Shown one piece after another: positions 7,809-15,921 of a stretch of 42,817 nucleotides of DNA. The stretch is from CAZOKH01 sp964580315 (GTDB lineage Bacteria; Chloroflexota; Anaerolineae; Anaerolineales; Anaerolineaceae): NCBI GenBank assembly GCA_964580315.1, contig CAZOKH010000023.1, positions 1 to 42,817 on the forward strand, given 5' to 3'. Below the pieces are notes generated by a model, which saw only the letters and a program-made list of their open reading frames with translations, was not told where the DNA came from and ran no database searches. The position numbers and the translations under genes were made by a program. Position 1 is the first letter of the stretch; every line of letters starts with the position of its first letter.

Positions 7809-10238
7809 TTATTCTTTGAATTCTAACGCCCGCTGAACAGCACGGTAGGCATTCACCCGCCCATAACCGGCAGCATTGTTCGGTATGGAACTATCCAGAA
7901 CGCATTCCGGCATCAAACCCTGGTATTCATCGGCTGTTTCAGCCAATATTTGCCGGGTTTGTTCAACCTCGCCAATCAACCTGGGATTGGCAGACCACAT
8001 TAAAGCCACCACCCCAACCACATGCGGCCCCGCCATTGAAGTGCCGCTGGCAATTTCATAAGTATTTCCGGGAAATGCCGAAAGAACATTTTCACCGGGC
8101 GCAATGATGTCGGGTTTCGTCCGGTTGCTGCCGTCAGCCAAAACCGGTCCCAGGCTGCTAAAGCTGGAGAGATCTCCACTGGAATTAAAAGCTCCCACGG
8201 TAAACACATCGGCATAAATCGCCGGGGGGGCATCCACGCTGCCGCATCCCGAATATCCCGAATTCCCCGCTGAAACCACAACAAAAATGCCGGCGTCTTG
8301 CAGCGCTTTGACGGCTGATTCATAAATTGCAGGATCACATCCCTCAATTTCCGGGCAGCCCCAAGAATTATTGAGAATTTGGGCGCCTTTAGCCGGTTCA
8401 CCGTCTCGCATCGGATCGCCATCTTGCGGAAAAGGCGCCAGCATGAACTGCATACAATCCAGGTAATATGCCGGGTTGCCCAGGTTTCTGGCAAGATTCA
8501 CGCAGCCAATCCATTCAGCATCAGGCGCCACGCCCACCCGGTTTCCCAAAACGGACCCTAACGTATGCGTGCCATGCCCTCCAATGTCCACCGGACTCTC
8601 GGAATGATTCCAGGGGTCAAACCAGTTGAAGTCGTTCCCCTCGGTTTTGCCGCGATAACCATCCGCCAGTTCTTCATGGTCGCCCTGAACACCTGAGTCT
8701 GATTGCCCAACCACGATGCCCTTCCCGGTAATGCCCATTTCCCACACTTTGTCGGCTTCGATAGTGGTCAGGTTCCATTCGACTGCTGTCGGCGCCGCTG
8801 ACATCCCCTCCGCTGCTGGAATCTCCTGGCTTAACGGGCGCAGCATGGGGTTGTCCAACACCCGGTCAACCTCAGGTCGTGATTGCAGCCACAAACGCAA
8901 AAGCGGGCCTCCGCTCACTTCCATTCCATTTACCAGGTAATAAGATTGAAAATCAATATGCCGGCGCGCCAATAATTCAGCCAGGTTAGCCTGGGTTGTT
9001 TGAGCATGCTCGCTTAATGTCTGATAGACAAACTCCCGGCGATCATCAAAATCTGAAATCTCAGCAATCGCAGACAAATCGGCCTGTTCTTTAAAAACGA
9101 CAAAATATTTCTCTCCAAACAAACCGGGCTGTCCCAGCGAAAAATAGAGCGCCAGCATCAACACCCAGATACCCGCGGGAATGATTTTCCCTGCCAGGGA
9201 TAAGTGATCCATTCGGTTTAATCTTTTTCGAAAAACGAACAAAAAGATCAGAAATAGTACTGCTATTATGGTGGACATCGTAACGGTTCGGAATGCCCAG
9301 CCCATCACCTCACCATTGCCTGACCCAACAATGATATTTAACTCATCGGCATCGAAAGTGATTAATGGAAAAGCAATGCTCAACCCCATTAATACAATCT
9401 TGCTTAGTGATTGTTGGCTGTTTTCAACACCGTCTTTTTGACCCATCTCGTCCAGCAATGGCAGAATGAACACCAGCACCGTTGCCAACGGTGTTACCAA
9501 CCATTGGTTTCCATTTCTTCCCAGTCCGGCAATCACAACAGACATCAACAGAAATAGAACACCGATGCGTAAGGGATATCCAATCCTTCTTCCCCCGGCC
9601 ATTCCATCCTTGAATTGAGTGCCTTTTTCATACAACACATTCACGCACACAGCAAACAGCAGTGCGGTCACAATCCCCAAAAGCGTATCCAAAAACGAAC
9701 CCAGCGCACCCCACATCATCCAGGGTATTCCGATCAATCCAGCCCCCGCAATGGCAATCGCCAGCGCGATTTTTTGGTCAGCTTTTGGCCTGGATGGCTG
9801 CTGATGGCGGCGATAATCAAACAGGTAGTAGAAAAGCATGAATAATAGCATTCCGGCAATTTGAATGATCGCCACGCCCTGAGCGTTTGTGATCGCAACC
9901 AGGCTGGTAAATGCCATCAACAAACAGAAAAAAACCGCCCAGAGTACTGCTCTTCCAACCTGGCGCACGTTTTTACTATTGAAGTTTATCCGGATTAGGA
10001 TAGCCGGAATTATGAGCAGGGCTGGAAAAGCAAATTGAACTGCCCAGCGCATATCCACAACGCCCAGCGATCCCTCAAATAACAATTGTTCAATAATCGA
10101 TTCTGCTGCTTGAAAAATTCTTGAAATTAAAAAGATCCAGATGATGGATAGAACAAGCAATCCATTCCAAAAACACCCGGACGATTGTGATGGCTTAGGC
10201 TCTTCAATGTTGTGTTGTTGTTCCATTTCTTCAACCAT
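7809..10238 (-). CDS. Polytopic membrane protein fused to S8 (subtilisin) protease
   Basis: This 809-residue protein has two halves. Residues 1-385 hold about eleven hydrophobic segments (first FWNGLLVLSIIWIFLISRIF, last around IIPAGIWVLMLALYFSL). After a linker that may act as a propeptide-like or Ig-like spacer (about 390-495), a complete subtilisin domain follows. Its catalytic residues are D514 (GQSDSGVQGDHEE), H555 (GGHGTHTLGS) and S734 (GTSMAGPHVVG), with oxyanion N659 (SAGNSGYSG). All are intact, so it should be active. The RBS AGGAAAAG precedes the ATG at 10238. Subtilases are usually secreted with one signal peptide; a large multi-TM N-terminus is unusual. The gene heads a unit with an ECF sigma factor and a small TM protein, which hints at a membrane-signalling role; that part is inference. 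Confidence 0.93.
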   Translation of the reverse strand: MVEEMEQQHNIEEPKPSQSSGCFWNGLLVLSIIWIFLISRIFQAAESIIEQLLFEGSLGVVDMRWAVQFAFPALLIIPAILIRINFNSKNVRQVGRAVLWAVFFCLLMAFTSLVAITNAQGVAIIQIAGMLLFMLFYYLFDYRRHQQPSRPKADQKIALAIAIAGAGLIGIPWMMWGALGSFLDTLLGIVTALLFAVCVNVLYEKGTQFKDGMAGGRRIGYPLRIGVLFLLMSVVIAGLGRNGNQWLVTPLATVLVFILPLLDEMGQKDGVENSQQSLSKIVLMGLSIAFPLITFDADELNIIVGSGNGEVMGWAFRTVTMSTIIAVLFLIFLFVFRKRLNRMDHLSLAGKIIPAGIWVLMLALYFSLGQPGLFGEKYFVVFKEQADLSAIAEISDFDDRREFVYQTLSEHAQTTQANLAELLARRHIDFQSYYLVNGMEVSGGPLLRLWLQSRPEVDRVLDNPMLRPLSQEIPAAEGMSAAPTAVEWNLTTIEADKVWEMGITGKGIVVGQSDSGVQGDHEELADGYRGKTEGNDFNWFDPWNHSESPVDIGGHGTHTLGSVLGNRVGVAPDAEWIGCVNLARNLGNPAYYLDCMQFMLAPFPQDGDPMRDGEPAKGAQILNNSWGCPEIEGCDPAIYESAVKALQDAGIFVVVSAGNSGYSGCGSVDAPPAIYADVFTVGAFNSSGDLSSFSSLGPVLADGSNRTKPDIIAPGENVLSAFPGNTYEIASGTSMAGPHVVGVVALMWSANPRLIGEVEQTRQILAETADEYQGLMPECVLDSSIPNNAAGYGRVNAYRAVQRALEFKE

Positions 10239-10273
10239 AATTCTTTTCCTGTTATCGAAATATTAATAGTGGA

Positions 10274-10279
10274 ATTATA
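10274..10279 (-). promoter_or_regulatory. Candidate -10 box for the protease-sigma operon
   Basis: A perfect TATAAT on the minus strand lies about 35 bases upstream of the protease start. No convincing -35 hexamer is found at 16-18 bases, so this is a weak call. Confidence 0.35.
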
Positions 10280-10321
10280 CGCCAGAGATCCCGGGGATTC
10301 GGTATTGAAATTCAACCCGAC

Positions 10322-10350
10322 TTGCCGAATCAACCAGATGGCACTATAGT
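10322..10350 (+). promoter_or_regulatory. Sigma-70-type promoter of the alpha/beta hydrolase gene
   Basis: TTGCCG (10322-10327), a 17-base spacer and TATAGT (10345-10350) precede the GTG start at 10397, leaving a leader of about 40 bases. The position in a divergent intergenic region supports the call. Confidence 0.6.
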
Positions 10351-10396
10351 GAACTGGAACAGCATCAATTCATAAAATTTTTCAGGAGACAGTGCC

Positions 10397-11239
10397 GTGA
10401 AAGAGACAAACTTCACCCTAAAATCTTCATTTGGACTAAATTTATATTGCAGAGACTGGATTCCTGAGGATCAGGCCCCCAAAGCTGTGATTTCACTGAT
10501 TCACGGTTTGGGAGACCACAGCGGGCGGTTCACACATGTGGCCAAGTTTTTCACAGACTGTCGCATTGCGGTTACCGCATTAGACCTTCCCGGTCACGGC
10601 AGGTCAGAAGGCAAACGCGGGCATTTTGAATCGTATGATGCAATCATGCAAGACATCCAATCCCTGCTTCAGAACACATCCAACAAATATCCGGGGCTGC
10701 CGATCTTTTTGTATGGGCATAGCCTGGGAGGCGCCCTGGTTTTGTATTTTGGCTACACGCAAAAAGCAGCCCTGCAAGGATTGATTGTAACCAGCCCCGG
10801 TCTCTCTCCGGCGGCTCCTGTTCCGCCGGTAAAAATGACCTTGGGAAAAATTTTTTCCGGGTTGATGCCGTCTTTTGCCATGGATAATGGGCTGGATGTT
10901 AGCGGCCTTTCCCACGATCCTCTTGTGGTCGAACGCTATCGCAATGACCCCCTGGTACATCCTTTCATTTCCGCCCGCCTGGGAATGGATTTAATCTCCA
11001 ACGGTGAATGGATGCTTACCCGCAATTCCTCTTTGCCGTTCCCCTATCCCCTCTTGCTTATGCAGGGCGACCAGGACCGCCTGGTTGATCCGCAAAAGAA
11101 TATTACATTCGGCCAGCAGCTAAGTGGAGATGTAACCCTAAAAATCTGGCAGGCAATGTATCATGAATTGCACAATGAACCGGCACAAGCAGAAGTATTC
11201 CATTTTATTCATAACTGGGTTGAACAACGGTTGATTTAA
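10397..11239 (+). CDS. Alpha/beta hydrolase, monoacylglycerol lipase-like
   Basis: This 280-residue serine hydrolase belongs to the Hydrolase_4 / monoglyceride-lipase group and probably cleaves lipid esters. Motifs: oxyanion-hole ISLIHGLGDHSGRF, the LDLPGHGRSEGKRGH segment typical of lysophospholipases and monoacylglycerol lipases, and the nucleophile elbow GHSLGG with S109. The acid is D227 in GDQDRLVD, and the terminal His is H256 or H259 in YHELHNEP. A cap region lies about 140-205. No signal peptide, so it is cytoplasmic. The start codon is GTG with RBS AGGAGA at 10384-10389 (7-base spacing). A plausible promoter lies at 10322-10350. The substrate is not known. Confidence 0.92.
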   Translation: MKETNFTLKSSFGLNLYCRDWIPEDQAPKAVISLIHGLGDHSGRFTHVAKFFTDCRIAVTALDLPGHGRSEGKRGHFESYDAIMQDIQSLLQNTSNKYPGLPIFLYGHSLGGALVLYFGYTQKAALQGLIVTSPGLSPAAPVPPVKMTLGKIFSGLMPSFAMDNGLDVSGLSHDPLVVERYRNDPLVHPFISARLGMDLISNGEWMLTRNSSLPFPYPLLLMQGDQDRLVDPQKNITFGQQLSGDVTLKIWQAMYHELHNEPAQAEVFHFIHNWVEQRLI

Positions 11240-11260
11240 AACAAATGGAGCGAGATCAAC

Positions 11261-11289
11261 TTGACCCGCTTCACTGCTAAGACTACAAT
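11261..11289 (+). promoter_or_regulatory. Sigma-70-type promoter of the glyA-gcvT fusion
   Basis: TTGACC (11261-11266), exact 17-base spacer and TACAAT (11284-11289) give a predicted transcription start near 11296 and a leader of about 30 bases before the ATG at 11327. The hexamers and spacing equal those at 6420-6448. The TTG of the -35 box would be taken as a start codon by a naive gene call. Confidence 0.85.
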
Positions 11290-11312
11290 GATAATGTGGC
11301 AAATATCTCCTC

Positions 11313-11318
11313 AGGAGG
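11313..11318 (+). promoter_or_regulatory. Ribosome binding site that fixes the GlyA-GcvT start
   Basis: A full AGGAGG lies 8 bases before ATG 11327. It decides for this ATG over the in-frame TTG at 11261, which has no RBS and lies in the -35 box. Confidence 0.9.
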
Positions 11319-11326
11319 CTAAAGTA

Positions 11327-14300
11327 ATGTCAGACTTTCTATTTCGCGGTTCTATTGAAGAACTGGATCCAGCATTAAATGAATTGATTGAGTTGGAAAC
11401 TGAACGCCAGTTCAGAAAATTAATTCTCATTCCCAGTGAGAGCGCCGCACCCGCTGCAGTAAGGGAAGCACTCGGTTCAACATTTCAAAATATTTATGCT
11501 GAAGGTTACCCCGATGAAGACACCCGCTTCATGGACGAAGAGCAAATACTGGACCTTCCCGAACGCCTGGCATATTTCCGCCGCTATTCAGATCCCCGCT
11601 ATTACAAAGGAGTGGAATATGCCGATGTCTTGGAAGCCTTAGCCCGTCGCCGCTGCGCTGAAGCCTTCGCTACCGACAAATATTCTCCAGACCAGCTTTT
11701 TGTCAATGTTCAACCCCTCTCCGGCGCACCCGCCAACATGGCTGTGTACACAGCCCTAATCAATCCCGGCGATACCATCATGGGCATGAATTTGCTTCAC
11801 GGAGGCCATTTAACACACGGGTCCTCGGTGAATCGTTCTGGCAAGTGGTATAAAGTCGTTCACTATACCGTTGACCGCCAGACTGAGAAAATCGATTATG
11901 ACCAGGTTGAAGCTCTGGCACAGGAACACAAACCCAAAATCATCATCGCGGGTTACTCCTCCTACCCCTGGGTTCCCGACTGGGCGCGCTTCCGCGCCAT
12001 TGCCGATTCGGTTGGCGCATTTTTGCTCACCGACATTTCACACATTGCCGGTCTCATCGCCGGCAAAGCCATCCCGTCTCCGGTGGGCCATGCGCATATC
12101 ATCACCTTCACCACCCACAAAACCATGTGCGGACCGCGCAGCGCCTGCATCATCACCACAAGCAACGCCATGTCTAAGAAAATTGATCGGGGTGTCTTCC
12201 CCGGTGAACAGGGAGGCCCGCATCTGCATGCTGTCGCCGGCCTGGCGCTCACCTTCAAACTGGCGCAAACCGATCAGTTCAAGCAATTGCAGGCGCAAAT
12301 TGTCAAAAACTGCAAGGTGCTAACCGATCAACTGGCAAACCGCGGCTTGCGCATTCCCTTTGGCGGCACCGATACGCACCTGGCAAATGTTGATTGCAAA
12401 TCGGTCAAGAGCTCCAGCGGCGCTTACCTCACAGGCGACATGGCTGCCCGCATTCTCGACCTGGCAGGTATTGTTCTCAACCGCAATACCATCCCTGGCG
12501 ATACCACCGCCATGCGTTCCACCGGCATTCGATTTGGAGCTCCCTGGATTACCCAGCGCGGCTTAAAAGAAAATGACATGCTCGAACTTGGCAACATCAT
12601 GGCTGACGTGCTGCAAGCCTGCCAGCCTTATGAACTGGAAGCCCGACATGGCGATTCACTCCGTGCAAAAGTAGATTTTGAAGTCCTCGAAAACGCACGT
12701 GTGCGTGTTCGCACCCTGTGCGAAAAAGCGGGTGCCGACCTGAAAATCACCCGCCACGGTTACCCCCATTTCTTCTACCATGATGACAAACCCGCCGGTG
12801 AAAATAAATGGGCATCCTTCGACCTGCGCGGAACCAACCTCAAATACTTCCTCAATTTTGCTTTGACCAGCGATGTGGAAGCTTTGAAACCCGGCGAAAG
12901 CCAGAACACGCGTCTGAACACCCCCAGAGGAAGCGTTGACTGTGTTCTTACCTGTGAAAAATCAAATTTGTTCCGCTTAAGCATGCCTGCCGAACACAGT
13001 GGTTGGGCTGCTGCCTGGCTGCGCGACCTTTCAGATGGTTTTGTCGCCTTTGATGCTGACCTGGCGCGCCGCATTCCTGGCCCAATTACAGTTTCCTTGT
13101 CCACAGAAAAACCGCTGGAGAAAGCCCAGGGCGAAGCGGTTGCCATCAATAAAGTGTATGCCGTCGGCTTGCAAACATCTGAGAACAAGCCCCTTCCAGA
13201 ATTTAGCTGGAACGATCAGGAACCCGCCACGCCTCACCGCACACCACTTTATGAAAACCATGTGAAATTGGGCGCAAAAATGATCCCCTTCGCGGGGTGG
13301 GAAATGCCGGTCTGGTATTCGGGAGTGAGCGAAGAACACGCCGCAGTGCGCCAGGCTGCCGGTCTGTTTGATATTGCCCACATGGGTGTATATCAAGTGG
13401 AAGGTGATGATGCTTCGGTTTTCCTCGACAGCGTATGCGCCAACGATATCAGCCAGCTTGCCATTGGGGAATCGCTTTATACGCACTTCCTCGACCCGAA
13501 CGCGAATGTCATTGATGACTTGATGGTTTACCGCCGCGGCGCCGACAAGTATCTGGTGGTGGTAAACGCCTCAAACGATGACAAAGACTGGGCATGGCTG
13601 AATGCCGTCAAAGAAGGCAAAGTGCTGGTTGACGCCCAGCGCCCGTGGGCACGCGCCTTCGGCCGCAATGCCGTTTTGCGCAACCTGCGCCTGCCATCCG
13701 AAGGAAAAGAAATGCGCCTGGGACTGGCACTGCAAGGGCCGCGCTCCCGCGACATATTGCATGCCCTGGGATGTGACGCAAAAACCAAAGCCAAAATCAA
13801 CTCGCTGCTGCGCACCCAGTTGTGTGAAGGTGTGGTTGGAGGATTTGACCTGGTCATTTCCAGAACCGGTTACACAGGCGAAAAAATGGCATTTGAACTG
13901 TTTGTTCACCCGGACAAAATTGCTGCCCTGTGGGATGAGCTGTTAAAAGTCGGCGCCGACTTCGGGTTAAAGCCGTGTGGTCTGGGATCGCGCGATTCTC
14001 TACGCACAGAAGCCGGTTTACCCCTCTACGGACATGAAATGAACGGTCAACTGGGCATGGGCGCCGGTGAAGCAGGTTTTGGCACCTATGTTAAAACCTA
14101 TAAACCCTGGTTCGTCGGAAGAAAGGCTTTTCTCGAACGCGAAGCTGAGCGAAAGACAATTTTGGTACGCTTCCGATTTAATGACAAGGGTGTCCGCATG
14201 GCTCACCTCGGCGACCCAGTGTTGGATATAAAGGGAAATGTCATCGGTGTAGTCAGCAGTTGTGCGATTGACAGTGACGGATATCTCACCGGTCAGGCTT

Positions 14301-14455
14301 TTGTGCATAGCAAATCCTCTGATGAAGGAACCTCCATAGCCGTCTTCCAGAGCGCACCCACCAGCAGTGAAAAGCCACCCGCGCAGTGGAAACCCGGTGA
14401 TCGGATAAAAATTCCTTCTCCGGCAACCATCATCAGCCGCTTCCCCAAAATGTAA
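11327..14455 (+). CDS. Serine hydroxymethyltransferase-aminomethyltransferase (GlyA-GcvT) fusion
   Basis: This 1042-residue protein joins two folate enzymes of one-carbon metabolism. Residues 1 to about 470 are a serine hydroxymethyltransferase (serine + THF to glycine + methylene-THF). It contains NIYAEGYPDEDTRF, the SGAPANMAVYTALINPGD block and the PLP lysine K265 in ITFTTHKTMCGPR; the canonical THKT is kept but the next residues differ from the usual LRGPRGG. Residues about 640-1042 are a full T-protein of the glycine cleavage system: TPLYENHVKLGAKMIPFAGW, the VIDDLMVYR block, RTGYTGEKMAFELF and LGSRDSLRTEAGLPLYGHEM. Between them, residues about 495-571 align without gaps over long stretches with the GcvT N-terminal part (689-764). 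This looks like a degenerate third domain. Start chosen at ATG 11327 from AGGAGG and the upstream promoter. No gcvH or gcvP is nearby. Confidence 0.93.
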   Translation: MSDFLFRGSIEELDPALNELIELETERQFRKLILIPSESAAPAAVREALGSTFQNIYAEGYPDEDTRFMDEEQILDLPERLAYFRRYSDPRYYKGVEYADVLEALARRRCAEAFATDKYSPDQLFVNVQPLSGAPANMAVYTALINPGDTIMGMNLLHGGHLTHGSSVNRSGKWYKVVHYTVDRQTEKIDYDQVEALAQEHKPKIIIAGYSSYPWVPDWARFRAIADSVGAFLLTDISHIAGLIAGKAIPSPVGHAHIITFTTHKTMCGPRSACIITTSNAMSKKIDRGVFPGEQGGPHLHAVAGLALTFKLAQTDQFKQLQAQIVKNCKVLTDQLANRGLRIPFGGTDTHLANVDCKSVKSSSGAYLTGDMAARILDLAGIVLNRNTIPGDTTAMRSTGIRFGAPWITQRGLKENDMLELGNIMADVLQACQPYELEARHGDSLRAKVDFEVLENARVRVRTLCEKAGADLKITRHGYPHFFYHDDKPAGENKWASFDLRGTNLKYFLNFALTSDVEALKPGESQNTRLNTPRGSVDCVLTCEKSNLFRLSMPAEHSGWAAAWLRDLSDGFVAFDADLARRIPGPITVSLSTEKPLEKAQGEAVAINKVYAVGLQTSENKPLPEFSWNDQEPATPHRTPLYENHVKLGAKMIPFAGWEMPVWYSGVSEEHAAVRQAAGLFDIAHMGVYQVEGDDASVFLDSVCANDISQLAIGESLYTHFLDPNANVIDDLMVYRRGADKYLVVVNASNDDKDWAWLNAVKEGKVLVDAQRPWARAFGRNAVLRNLRLPSEGKEMRLGLALQGPRSRDILHALGCDAKTKAKINSLLRTQLCEGVVGGFDLVISRTGYTGEKMAFELFVHPDKIAALWDELLKVGADFGLKPCGLGSRDSLRTEAGLPLYGHEMNGQLGMGAGEAGFGTYVKTYKPWFVGRKAFLEREAERKTILVRFRFNDKGVRMAHLGDPVLDIKGNVIGVVSSCAIDSDGYLTGQAFVHSKSSDEGTSIAVFQSAPTSSEKPPAQWKPGDRIKIPSPATIISRFPKM

Positions 14456-14467
14456 CCACTACCAACA

Positions 14468-14502
14468 ATCAGGAGCCATTCATCACAGAAATGGCTCCTG
14501 AT
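14468..14502. other. Inverted repeat after the glyA-gcvT fusion
   Basis: A perfect 13-bp stem ATCAGGAGCCATT (14468-14480) / AATGGCTCCTGAT (14490-14502) has a 9-base loop. No T run follows on either strand, so it is a stable transcript-end or processing hairpin rather than a classical terminator. Confidence 0.7.
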
Positions 14503-14528
14503 CTTAAAAGTGGAGTAAAATGAAAAAA

Positions 14529-14558
14529 TTATTTTCCACATCCGCGAGTGGAAAATAA
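14529..14558. other. Second inverted repeat, upstream of the aminotransferase
   Basis: An 11-bp perfect stem TTATTTTCCAC (14529-14539) / GTGGAAAATAA (14548-14558) with an 8-base loop lies about 30 bases before the aminotransferase start. It could be an operator or a leader hairpin. The A/T-rich ends make thermal stability modest. Confidence 0.55.
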
Positions 14559-14590
14559 TAACTCCCTCAATCCAAAGGAGGATTCAAACT

Positions 14591-15811
14591 ATGCAGACAC
14601 CATGGGAGCAACGATACGCGCAGCGTACCCAGAAGATGAAAAGTTCGGCTATTCGTGAATTATTAAAACTGACCGAACAACCCGACATTATTTCATTCGC
14701 CGGTGGACTTCCGGCCCCCGAATTATTCCCTAATACGAAAGTCAATGAAGTTTGCAGTCAAATATTAAATGATCACCCCGGCAAGGCGCTGCAATACAGC
14801 ACCACGGAAGGCTATCAACCGCTGCGCGAGTTTATTGCCAACCAGACCAGTAAAATGGGTTTCAATGTTACCCCTGATAATATTCTGATAACTTCTGGTT
14901 CACAGCAGGCTCTTGACCTGTTAGGCCGCATCTTTATCAACGAGGGCGACCACATTCTAGTCGAATGTCCAACTTATCTGGGTGCATTACAGGCTTTTAT
15001 GCCTTACAGCCCTGATTACATCACAGTGGATAGCGACGATGAAGGTATGATGACTGATAAGCTGGAAGAAGCCCTGCGCGGCGGCCCCAAATTTATCTAT
15101 ACAATTCCCACTTTTCAAAACCCAACCGGCGTTACCATGTCGCTTGAAAGACGAAGAAAACTGGTTGAATTGGCTTATCAGTACGGCGTCCCCATCATTG
15201 AGGATGATCCCTACGGCAGATTACGCTTTGAAGGCGAAGAACTCCCCACACTGGTCGAACTTTCCAATCATTATTGCGGTGAACCCGGTTGTTATGCCGG
15301 TAACACCATTTATCTAAGCACTTTTTCCAAAACCCTTGCTCCTGGCTTAAGGTTGGGATGGATGATCGCACCGACACAGGTGATTGGAAAACTAGTCCAG
15401 GCCAAACAGGGAGCCGACCTTCACACCTCTCCATTCAATCAGATGATTGCCTATGAAATCGGGCGTTACGGTTACATCGACGAGCATGTCAAAGATATCT
15501 GCGAGGTTTACCACCAACGCAGAGATATTATGCTGGAAGAACTGGAAAAACACATGCCCTCTGGCATTCAATGGACTCGCCCCCAGGGCGGGCTGTTCCT
15601 CTGGCTGACGCTTCCAGAGGGAAATGACGCCGTAGAGTTGATGAAATTTGCCGTCGAAGAAAAAGTCGCCTTCGTTCCAGGCGCATCCTTCTTCCCCTGC
15701 GGCGGCGGAGAAAACACCATGCGCCTGAATTTTTCAAATGCCACTGAAGAGAACCTTCGCATTGGGATTGAACGGCTGGGAAAAGTGTTGAAACAACACA
15801 TGACAAATTGA
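14591..15811 (+). CDS. PLP-dependent aminotransferase, LysN/2-aminoadipate type
   Basis: This 406-residue fold-type I aminotransferase is closest in pattern to the LysN/ARO8 group (2-aminoadipate, aromatic or branched-chain amino acids). Motifs: ISFAGGLPAPELFP at the N-terminus, LQYSTTEGYQPLREF, ITSGSQQALDLLGR, IPTFQNPTGVTMS, EDDPYGRLRFEGE, and the PLP lysine K247 in YLSTFSKTLAPGLRLGWM. The C-terminal small domain ends in MRLNFSNATEENLRIGIERL. It lacks the GntR-type DNA-binding domain of MocR regulators, so it is an enzyme. A strong AAAGGAGG RBS precedes the ATG. The gene is followed by a terminator at 15839-15864. Its substrate cannot be told from sequence alone. Confidence 0.93.
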   Translation: MQTPWEQRYAQRTQKMKSSAIRELLKLTEQPDIISFAGGLPAPELFPNTKVNEVCSQILNDHPGKALQYSTTEGYQPLREFIANQTSKMGFNVTPDNILITSGSQQALDLLGRIFINEGDHILVECPTYLGALQAFMPYSPDYITVDSDDEGMMTDKLEEALRGGPKFIYTIPTFQNPTGVTMSLERRRKLVELAYQYGVPIIEDDPYGRLRFEGEELPTLVELSNHYCGEPGCYAGNTIYLSTFSKTLAPGLRLGWMIAPTQVIGKLVQAKQGADLHTSPFNQMIAYEIGRYGYIDEHVKDICEVYHQRRDIMLEELEKHMPSGIQWTRPQGGLFLWLTLPEGNDAVELMKFAVEEKVAFVPGASFFPCGGGENTMRLNFSNATEENLRIGIERLGKVLKQHMTN

Positions 15812-15838
15812 TTTACCCGATCAATGCAAATGAAAGAG

Positions 15839-15864
15839 AAAAGGCAGCTTCAGGCTGCCTTTTT
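15839..15864 (+). terminator. Rho-independent terminator after the aminotransferase
   Basis: Stem AAAAGGCAGC (15839-15848) / GCTGCCTTTT (15854-15863) with a 5-base loop, then a T run to 15864. The A-rich left arm also gives a short T run on the minus strand. Confidence 0.9.
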
Positions 15865-15882
15865 ATATCGAGCAATCAATTT

Positions 15883-15892
15883 CCCCCCCCCC
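15883..15892. repeat. Homopolymer of ten C
   Basis: An uninterrupted run of ten C lies in the intergenic region downstream of the aminotransferase and the convergent nucleoside kinase. It affects no coding frame. It may vary in length or be an assembly error. Confidence 0.9.
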
Positions 15893-15900
15893 ATAAATCC

Positions 15901-15921
15901 AATCAATTTTTTTAATTGATT
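15901..15921. other. A/T-rich inverted repeat over the nucleoside-kinase stop codon
   Basis: AATCAATT (15901-15908) / AATTGATT (15914-15921) around five T overlaps the kinase stop at 15912-15914. No T tract follows on the minus strand, so it is not called a terminator. Confidence 0.5.

Noticed and set aside
11261..11326. TTG-initiated 22-residue N-terminal extension of the GlyA-GcvT fusion
   Set aside because: The TTG is part of a -35 box with a matching -10 box, has no RBS, and ATG 11327 has AGGAGG at 8 bases.
14468..14502. 13-bp hairpin as a classical terminator of glyA-gcvT
   Set aside because: The stem is good but the downstream bases (cttaaaag) contain no T tract, so it is listed only as an inverted repeat.
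15901..15921. A/T-rich hairpin at the nucleoside kinase stop as a terminator
   Set aside because: No T run follows on the minus strand and the stem is weak.
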